A stretch of 11,294 bases of DNA from JAWWPY01 sp964412845 (GTDB lineage Bacteria; Actinomycetota; Actinomycetes; Streptosporangiales; Streptosporangiaceae): positions 1-11,294 of the forward strand of contig CAYPQM010000190.1 in the NCBI GenBank assembly GCA_964412845.1, given 5' to 3'. The translations under genes were made by a program, and so were the position numbers. This document shows positions 6,551 through 11,294 of this stretch, piece after piece. Below the pieces are notes generated by a model. That model was not told where the DNA came from. It saw nothing but the letters and a program-made list of their open reading frames with translations, and searched no databases. Each line of letters begins with the position of its first letter. The first letter of the stretch is position 1.

Positions 6551-8727
6551 TTCACGGTGAAGGCCGTCGGCGGCGCGTCACTGCTGGTCCAGGTGCCCTG
6601 CATGCCGAACGACGTGCTGGCTCCAGGAGCGACGCTGCCGTTGTAGGAGGCGTTGGCCGCGGTGATGCCCTCGCCGGACTGGGTGAGGCTGCCGGTGTTC
6701 CAGGAGCTGGTGACCTTCTGGTCTCCCGGGTAGGTGAAGACGGCTTTCCAGCTGGTCCAGGCGGCGGTGCCGGTGTTGGTCAGGGTGACATTGGCGGTAA
6801 AGCCGCCCGCCCACTGGCTCTGCGTGCTGTAAACGACATGGCAGGTCCCCCCGCCGCCCGCGGCCCCGACCGTCCAGGTGAAACTGGCCGACCCGGAGGC
6901 GCCCGTGGTGTCCTTAGCGGTCACCGTGACGCTGTAGGCGGTCGCGGTGGTGGGAGTGCCGCTGATCAGGCCGGTGGCGGCGTTGATGGTCAGCCCGGCA
7001 GGCAGCCCGGTGGCACTGTAGCTGAGTGTCTGCCCGGAGGCGGAGTCGCTGGCGGTGATCTGCAGGCTGGCCGCGGTCCCCGCGGTGCCAGTCCGGCTGC
7101 CTGGGTTGGTGACCGTGACGGTGTTCCCGCCGCTGCCCGATCCCGGCTGGAGCGTGATCATCGCGGCCGAGTAGGGCGCGATGATCTGGGACGCGGGGCT
7201 GCCCGCGGTCGCCGTCGTGATCGAGGTGCCCGGGGGGGCCAGGGTAGCGACCGACGGCGCACTCGAACCAGGGGTGAACCCGGAGTAGCTGAGGCCGACC
7301 GTGTAGCTGTTGCTCGGGTCGTCATTGACCAGCAGCACCCGCAGTGACCCGTCCGCGGCCTTGACGGCATACGCGTGCACGAGCGACTGGCTGGAGGTAG
7401 CCGGGACCAGGGTGTCAGCGGGGTGGATGAACTGGCTGAGCAGCTTGAGGCCGTAGTAGGCGGGGAACGGCGTATCCGCGGCCGGCTCACAGACCTGGCT
7501 GGATCCGACGGTGCCGCAGGTCGCGTCGGACAGCACGCCGTAGTCGCCGTAGCTGGCCGTGCCGTACAGCGAGGAGCCGTTGTCCCCGGTGGTGACCAGG
7601 TTGTTGTGGATCTGCCACCAGTCGATGTTGGTTACCCCGCTTTGCACCCAGCCGAGGTAGTCCTGGGTCAGGTACAGGGCGTTGACGATGCTGACGGTCT
7701 GCTTGCCGGGGTTGGAGGACACTGAGTTGGTCTCGGTGACGCTGATCGGGATGTTCGCGTTGCCCGCGTACTGGCTCATCTGGGCGCGCAGGGTGGAGAC
7801 GATGCCGGAGATCTGGGCGGTGTCGCCGAGCAGCCCGGCGTCGGTGGGCCCGGGCGGGGTGACGGTGCTGGGGTTCTGCGGGTACCAGTGCACGTCGGCG
7901 AAGTCGATCTGGCTGCCCAGCGCGGACAGCACCGTCTGGTTCCACGGCTGCGGGCTGCCGGCCGATGTCACCCCATCCGGCCAGCTACCGGGCGCGACGA
8001 GCACCACGCCGATCTTGATGGTGGGGTCCACCGCCTTCATGGCCGTGATGTACGCCCTGACGTTCTGCGCGTAGACGGCGGGCCCGCAGTTGGTCGGGTT
8101 GCTGCCGCTCGCGCAGTGCCGGTCCGTTTCCCAGTTCGCGCCGTAGGTGCCGTTCCCGTAGATCTCGTTGCCGATCTCCCAGTACTTGATGCCGTAGTTG
8201 TGCGTGACGTTCGCGTACCGGACCCAGTCCGCCGCGAGCTGCGCGCCGGTCTCGGCCGGGCTCTCGGCGGCGCCGACGGTGTCGCCGGTGCCGTAGTTGA
8301 CGGTGATCATCCCTTGTGCGCCGGCCTGGCTCAGCATGGTCTCGTACTGGTCGAAGCTGGTGGCCTGCTGCGCGCCGGAGAGCACGTCCGTGTTGGTCTT
8401 CCAGTTGTACTGATCCGACTCGCTGCCGCCGGGGAAGCGGATCACCTTCACTCCGGCGCTGCTCAGCAGCCCCGGCACGGCGGCGTCCTTCAGGTTCGGG
8501 TCATACACCGAGCCGTTGATGCCGATCGCGGTGGCCGGCACCGTGGCCACCGACTGCGCCGCGTTCACGCTCACCGTGGCCGGGTTGGTCGCCGCCGGCG
8601 CGGCGACCGCGGCGTGGCTGGCCGGGGCGCCCCACGCGGCAGAGCCGCTGGCCAGGATCAGGGCCGGTACCGAGAGAACCGCGAGCAGCCAGCGACGCTG
8701 GGAGAGTGGCCCGACCTGACGCTGCAT
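6532..8727 (-). CDS. Secreted clan GH-A-like glycoside hydrolase with Ig-like domain and C-terminal CBM2
   Basis: The product is 731 residues. Residues 1-40 are a signal peptide: a basic N-region with QRR, a hydrophobic core (13-31), and Ala-rich cleavage sites near 34-40. The twin arginine could suit Tat export, but Sec is equally possible. Residues 50-410 look like a retaining TIM barrel: VIRFPGGSESDQYNW (95-109), WEIGNEIYG (183-191) with probable acid/base Glu188, FADVHWYPQNP (276-286), and SVTETNS (329-335) with probable nucleophile Glu332. A beta-sandwich typical of GH-A enzymes follows to about 527, then a Gly/Ser linker, an Ig-like putative-Ig (He_PIG) domain (535-621) and a CBM2 (628-731). 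The CBM2 has the end cysteines Cys629 and Cys730 and binding-face Trp639 and Trp675; the third usual tryptophan seems to be Tyr695. It probably cuts arabinoxylan or beta-glucan while anchored on cellulose. Family (GH44, GH51 or GH39-like) is undecided. ATG at 8727 has AAGGAGA 6 bases upstream. Confidence 0.88.
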   Translation of the reverse strand: MQRQVGPLSQRRWLLAVLSVPALILASGSAAWGAPASHAAVAAPAATNPATVSVNAAQSVATVPATAIGINGSVYDPNLKDAAVPGLLSSAGVKVIRFPGGSESDQYNWKTNTDVLSGAQQATSFDQYETMLSQAGAQGMITVNYGTGDTVGAAESPAETGAQLAADWVRYANVTHNYGIKYWEIGNEIYGNGTYGANWETDRHCASGSNPTNCGPAVYAQNVRAYITAMKAVDPTIKIGVVLVAPGSWPDGVTSAGSPQPWNQTVLSALGSQIDFADVHWYPQNPSTVTPPGPTDAGLLGDTAQISGIVSTLRAQMSQYAGNANIPISVTETNSVSSNPGKQTVSIVNALYLTQDYLGWVQSGVTNIDWWQIHNNLVTTGDNGSSLYGTASYGDYGVLSDATCGTVGSSQVCEPAADTPFPAYYGLKLLSQFIHPADTLVPATSSQSLVHAYAVKAADGSLRVLLVNDDPSNSYTVGLSYSGFTPGSSAPSVATLAPPGTSITTATAGSPASQIIAPYSAAMITLQPGSGSGGNTVTVTNPGSRTGTAGTAASLQITASDSASGQTLSYSATGLPAGLTINAATGLISGTPTTATAYSVTVTAKDTTGASGSASFTWTVGAAGGGGTCHVVYSTQSQWAGGFTANVTLTNTGTAAWTSWKAVFTYPGDQKVTSSWNTGSLTQSGEGITAANASYNGSVAPGASTSFGMQGTWTSSDAPPTAFTVNGAACS

Positions 8728-8861
8728 CAGCGTCTCCTTCCATGGGGCGGCACGACGTCGGCCGCTGGAGCTGCCACCAGCTAGCCATCTAGGCGCCTCG
8801 CGTGTCACGGGCGCCGTCAAAGGGCGTACCTGCCGGGCACATAATCCCTGATCAGCCAGCG

Positions 8862-8877
8862 GTTCCGGGCCCAGAAC
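8862..8877. promoter_or_regulatory. Near-palindrome upstream of the glycosidase gene
   Basis: GTTCCGGGCCCAGAAC is an inverted repeat with one mismatched pair (positions 5 and 12), centred about 142 bases upstream of the glycosidase ATG. Its size and symmetry suit a regulator dimer site, but it overlaps the possible gene remnant and matches no operator I know. Confidence 0.2.
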
Positions 8878-8928
8878 ACCGTGAAAGCTTCAGGGCCGCG
8901 GGCACGATCTACCGGGGTGAATGGTGCC

Positions 8929-8953
8929 GGCCGGGAGAGTCGGCTTCCTGGCC
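8929..8953 (-). terminator. Hairpin downstream of the membrane-protein gene
   Basis: GGCCGGGA and TCCTGGCC form an 8-pair stem with one mismatch (a G-U pair in one of the two possible transcripts) around a 9-base loop, 62-86 bases beyond the stop at 9015. It has no T-run, so it is a weak terminator candidate for the gene upstream. Confidence 0.25.
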
Positions 8954-9014
8954 AGAGATGACCCCGCCCTGATCACCACGACGAAAGGCCTTCCCGGCCC
9001 CGTTGGCAGCAGCC

Positions 9015-10334
9015 TCAGGACACCGGGCAACGCGGGCTGGCTTTCCTAACGGCGGCGGCGCCCTCAAAGATAACTTCGTAGATGGAGTTATCAAGGACCG
9101 ATCCCCGAGGCGAGCAAATCGGCTGCGAGGCAACGCTCGAAGTCAGCACGCGAACTATTGACCGGTCGGCATCGAGCATTATTGTCGTCCATCCCCCATT
9201 ATACGCCAAGACATAGCCAGCAAACTTTCCCGGCACGGACGGCCTTACTTGTGCGGGGGAGGACCGCAGGGTGATCTGGCTCGCCGGGAGCCACATCTCA
9301 GAGTTCGCAATCGTGAACAACACAACGATGGCAAATGCCAGCCCGGCGATCAGCCGCGACGTCTGTATTACCTTGAACCTCTCCGCCTCCCGGACCACGG
9401 GTCGGCTGCTGGCCAGTTCGAAACGGGCCTGACCGGCCCGGTCGCGCAACTCCTGGAGTTTCGCAACATACTCATCCGAGTTATTCACGTTCTTATCTTG
9501 CAGCTCGCGGCGAACCTGGTCCCGGTCGTAATCGAGTCCCGTGATGAAGGCGTCCGTTTTACCGATTACGGTCTTGCGCCGCTGGCCACTCAGTTCTTCG
9601 GCTTCGGCGCGCAGGCCGGCTATCCTGTCCCCGCCCATCCCGGACAGAGTCGTGGAAACCCCATTTGCGCGGAGCACCAGGGCTTTTACTGTAGTATCGT
9701 ATTCGTCGACCAGCTCCTCGAACACCTGGCCAGCTGCTTTTGACTCTCTGCTGGGCAGAGAAACTCCCTGAGCCTCTAGCTGCGCTAGCAATGGCCGGGC
9801 AGAATTCTTGAGCGACATGAGGCTGCCAGGAGCATAGACTTCGATTCCCTTGGTCAGGATAACGAACTCAGGCGTGTCATAGAACCATTTGGCTATAATT
9901 GGCAGGAGCTGCGTAAGAACATAACTGACGCCAAAAGCTAGCAAAGCGCCCGAGAAAGTATCCTGCTGAACGGAGCCAAACACTGGGGCGGGCATCATCA
10001 ATACGCTTATAATAAGCAATGGCCCCGCCATTATCGCGACTAATCCTGGGTCTCCGTCGCTCACAATCGCCATCCCCAGCCACGCACCTGAGAGGATGAA
10101 CAGGACCGTCGCAACAAGCGGAAGATTGGCAATGAGCGTGCCGAGGAACACGGACTTCGGGTTGGCCACTTGCAAGAGCGCCAATGCTACCGAGATGTTG
10201 CCGCGGGCGACGAAGAGCAGCTTGACGGTGAACAGTATCAGCCCGAGCGCGACAGCCGACCAAACAAGGTGATCCCTGGCCCATCTCAGGATGGGGTCCC
10301 CAAGGCCAGCCGTATCCTCGCCGTTATCTACCAT
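9015..10334 (-). CDS. Membrane protein with large cytosolic coiled-coil region, function unknown
   Basis: The product is 439 residues; I do not recognise a named family. Four hydrophobic segments lie near the N-terminus (about 23-43, 62-91, 97-118, 127-148). A charged, helical and probably coiled-coil stretch follows (about 175-322, with heptad-like runs such as LRAEAEELSGQRR), then a fifth segment (326-345). The final 95 residues would be outside the cell if the coiled coil is inside, and end in a small beta-rich domain (GYVLAYNGGWTTIMLDADR, 373-391) with two cysteines (407, 436). The ATG at 10334 is preceded by a run of seven G about 4 bases upstream. Base use differs from the rest: 33 of 60 bases in 9481-9540 are G or C against 51 of 60 in 6241-6300 (cutA), so recent acquisition is likely. 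It stands alone, with gaps on both sides. It may sense a signal or act as a scaffold; that is a guess. Confidence 0.8.
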   Translation of the reverse strand: MVDNGEDTAGLGDPILRWARDHLVWSAVALGLILFTVKLLFVARGNISVALALLQVANPKSVFLGTLIANLPLVATVLFILSGAWLGMAIVSDGDPGLVAIMAGPLLIISVLMMPAPVFGSVQQDTFSGALLAFGVSYVLTQLLPIIAKWFYDTPEFVILTKGIEVYAPGSLMSLKNSARPLLAQLEAQGVSLPSRESKAAGQVFEELVDEYDTTVKALVLRANGVSTTLSGMGGDRIAGLRAEAEELSGQRRKTVIGKTDAFITGLDYDRDQVRRELQDKNVNNSDEYVAKLQELRDRAGQARFELASSRPVVREAERFKVIQTSRLIAGLAFAIVVLFTIANSEMWLPASQITLRSSPAQVRPSVPGKFAGYVLAYNGGWTTIMLDADRSIVRVLTSSVASQPICSPRGSVLDNSIYEVIFEGAAAVRKASPRCPVS

Positions 10335-10351
10335 CTTGCCCCCCCGGCAAG
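10335..10351 (-). promoter_or_regulatory. Hairpin holding the ribosome binding site of the membrane-protein gene
   Basis: In the - strand transcript CUUGCC, five G and GGCAAG stand directly before the AUG. The six-base arms are perfectly complementary and the G-rich Shine-Dalgarno-like run makes the loop and the start of the second arm. This could dampen or tune translation. It would not form if transcription starts inside it (see the -10 candidate). Confidence 0.35.
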
Positions 10352-10353
10352 TG

Positions 10354-10359
10354 ACAATA
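10354..10359 (-). promoter_or_regulatory. -10 box candidate of the membrane-protein gene
   Basis: TATTGT on the - strand fits TANNNT and ends 19 bases before the ATG at 10334. At 17 bases upstream only the poor TAGATT stands as a -35 box. A start 7 bases downstream would leave a leader of about 13 bases. Confidence 0.25.
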
Positions 10360-10440
10360 GCCCACTGCGAACGGGGAATCTAGTCCTCGACTCGTGACAT
10401 AGCGGACTAACTGGCCAACTAATCTCACGGTGGATCAGGC

Positions 10441-11034
10441 TTAACGCGCGGGGGGCACGTTCCAGGATGTGATCACTGGCATGTCGTGCTCGGTGCCGAG
10501 GGTGCACAGCGTGCCGGTGTCCAGCCGGAACAGGCGGCCGCCGGCCGGATCAAGGTCCAGCCAGCGGGCAGTCAGCACGCGCAGCATGTGCGCATGGGAC
10601 ACCAGGACAATGTCCCCTTCGTCCAGCAGTGGGCGCACCCGGGCCAGCACGGCGTCGGCCCGGTCGCCGACCTGCTGCACGGTCTCGCCGGGGTGGGCCG
10701 CATCGCCCGGAATCACCCCGTCACGCCACAGGTACCATCCGGGGCGCTGCGCCCTGATCTGCGCGGTGGTTTGCCCCTCATACCCGCCGTAATCCCATTC
10801 CTGCAGGTCCGGGTCTTGTTTCGGGCCGGAAAGCCCGGCCAGTTCCGCGGTGCGTACCGCGCGCCGCGCCGGGCTGGTGAACACGGCGGCCACTGGGCGG
10901 GCGGCCAGCACCGGGGCCAGCGCCGCCGCCGCGGCCTCGCCCGCCGGCGTGAGCGGGATGTCCGTTCGCCCCGTGTGCCGATGGGTCCGGCTCCACTCGG
11001 TTTCGCCGTGCCTGAGCAGGATCAGTTCTCCCAT
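10441..11034 (-). CDS. Histidine phosphatase family protein (phosphoglycerate-mutase-like)
   Basis: The product is 197 residues, normal for the single-domain cytosolic histidine phosphatase/PGAM group, whose members remove or move phosphate on sugars, nucleotides and other small molecules through a phosphohistidine. Catalytic marks: LILLRHGETEWS (4-15, with Arg8, His9, Gly10), the HTGRTDIPLT segment (20-29), SPARRAVRTAELAGL (54-68, second arginine), the EWDYGGYEG motif (79-87, Glu79) and VSHAHMLRVL (145-154, His147). The ATG at 11034 has GGGGA about 4 bases upstream. The next gene downstream lies 106 bases away, so this is probably a single-gene unit. The substrate cannot be told from sequence; similar genes are often called acid phosphatase, GpmB or cobC-like, and no cobalamin genes are here to favour the last. 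Confidence 0.92.
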   Translation of the reverse strand: MGELILLRHGETEWSRTHRHTGRTDIPLTPAGEAAAAALAPVLAARPVAAVFTSPARRAVRTAELAGLSGPKQDPDLQEWDYGGYEGQTTAQIRAQRPGWYLWRDGVIPGDAAHPGETVQQVGDRADAVLARVRPLLDEGDIVLVSHAHMLRVLTARWLDLDPAGGRLFRLDTGTLCTLGTEHDMPVITSWNVPPAR

Positions 11035-11062
11035 AGGTCCCCATCATGGCCGATGTGCCTGA

Positions 11063-11185
11063 CGCCCATGCCGCTGCATCGCCAGCAGCACGGGGGTGAT
11101 GACCAGCGCGGCGGTCATCATGGTGCCGGTCTTCTCGATCCTCGGCACGCTCTCGCTGATTCAGCTGAAGATGCTCGGCGTGGGC
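11063..11185 (+). pseudogene. Remnant of an MMPL/RND-family transporter
   Basis: Translated on the + strand this piece reads STGVMTSAAVIMVPVF, then LSLIQLKMLGVG. This closely matches the conserved near-C-terminal membrane region of actinobacterial MMPL exporters (family pattern: STAGVxTSAAxVMVAVF, then LKMxGVG). It stops at GVG, where an intact protein would go on with a further membrane helix and tail, and it is closed upstream by TGA (11060-11062). Just upstream, another frame reads DAHAAA, which may be the preceding AHG region shifted by a deletion. No full-length frame exists, so it is a dead fragment between two - strand genes. Confidence 0.6.
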
Positions 11186-11191
11186 CCGGGA

Positions 11192-11294
11192 TCACACGCC
11201 GACTCCTTTCCAGCCCTCAATCGTGTAGCGGAAGAGCTCGCCGATGTGATCCCAGGCCGATGAGCGCGGCTGCGTGCCGAGCGGGTTCGGGGGC
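11192..11294 (-). CDS. C-terminal end of an unrecognised gene (cut by window edge)
   Basis: The - strand frame is open from the right edge to a TGA at 11192-11194, giving the last 33 residues of a protein that includes WDHIGELFRYTIEGWKG. The amphipathic, aromatic-rich end looks like genuine coding sequence, and the gene would be oriented with its neighbours. The family cannot be named from 33 residues. Its stop lies 6 bases past the recognisable end of the MMPL remnant. Confidence 0.5.
   Translation of the reverse strand, partial: PPNPLGTQPRSSAWDHIGELFRYTIEGWKGVGV

Larger units (their letters stand above)
8817..8972 (-). pseudogene. Possible decayed C-terminal gene end
   Basis: A - strand frame of 51 codons, bounded upstream by a stop (8973-8975) and ending with TGA, has no ATG or GTG start. 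Its last part reads like a real protein end, rich in aromatics and arginine (FTVFWARNRWLIRDYVPG). It could be the tail of a lost gene or simply a chance open frame in GC-rich DNA. I do not recognise the family. Confidence 0.25.
8728..9014. other. Intergenic gap, 287 bases, between glycosidase and membrane-protein genes
   Basis: This stretch precedes the glycosidase and follows the membrane protein (both - strand). It holds the glycosidase ribosome binding site, a near-palindrome (8862-8877), a hairpin (8929-8953) and a 51-codon open piece that may be a gene remnant (8817-8972). I saw no copy of TGGGAGCGCTCCCA, the CebR-type operator often found at cellulose-degradation genes. Confidence 0.6.

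Noticed and set aside
7888..8784. 298-codon open frame on the + strand opposite the glycosidase
   Set aside because: Val/Arg/Gly-rich shadow; the - strand holds the signal peptide and catalytic motifs.
8757..8820. TTGACG on the - strand (8815-8820) as -35 box of the glycosidase promoter
   Set aside because: No acceptable -10 box 16-19 bases downstream; the nearest, TAGATG, is 22 bases away and lacks the final T.
1..11294. CRISPR array, tRNA, rRNA, transposase or integrase
   Set aside because: Looked for regularly spaced repeats, conserved RNA gene motifs and DDE or tyrosine-recombinase features; saw none.

Overview
The window is high-GC DNA from an actinomycete (Actinomycetota). The evidence is very GC-rich third codon positions, frequent GTG starts, an F420-type luciferase-like oxidoreductase, a secreted glycosidase with a CBM2 cellulose-binding domain, an MMPL transporter remnant and a possible leaderless promoter. 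I cannot name the genus; a soil-type Streptomycetales, Streptosporangiales or Catenulisporales organism would fit.

Left part (1-1212, + strand): the 3' part of a fusion gene. The end of a P-loop kinase-like domain runs, without a stop, into an F420-dependent LLM oxidoreductase. It converges on the next operon with only 4 bases between the two stop codons.

Central left (1217-5952, - strand): a likely five-gene transcription unit. In transcription order it holds a diacylglycerol/lipid kinase, an enterochelin-esterase-like hydrolase, a second and smaller esterase (20-base overlap), an ATP-grasp ligase and a YceI-like lipocalin. The two esterases and the ATP-grasp enzyme form the tightest unit and are the best candidate for an uncharacterised pathway: one enzyme would join a carboxylate to an amine or similar group, and two would cleave esters. 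A promoter candidate lies upstream of the kinase gene, in a 147-base gap shared with the divergent cutA.

Centre (6100-8727): cutA (+) converges on a large secreted glycosidase gene (-). The glycosidase has a signal peptide, a clan GH-A-like catalytic region, a beta-sandwich, an Ig-like domain and a C-terminal CBM2, and probably acts on plant polysaccharide.

Right part (8728-11294): a gap that may hold a decayed gene end, then an unrecognised membrane and coiled-coil protein of clearly lower GC than its neighbours (possibly acquired), then a histidine phosphatase. A short remnant of an MMPL transporter follows on the + strand. The last 103 bases hold the end of an unrecognised - strand gene that runs off the window.

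Two separate 16-bp tandem duplications each cover the stop codon of a - strand gene (second esterase, glycosidase). I saw no tRNA, rRNA, CRISPR array, insertion sequence or integrase. No gene-free stretch exceeds 300 bases; the longest is 8728-9014.
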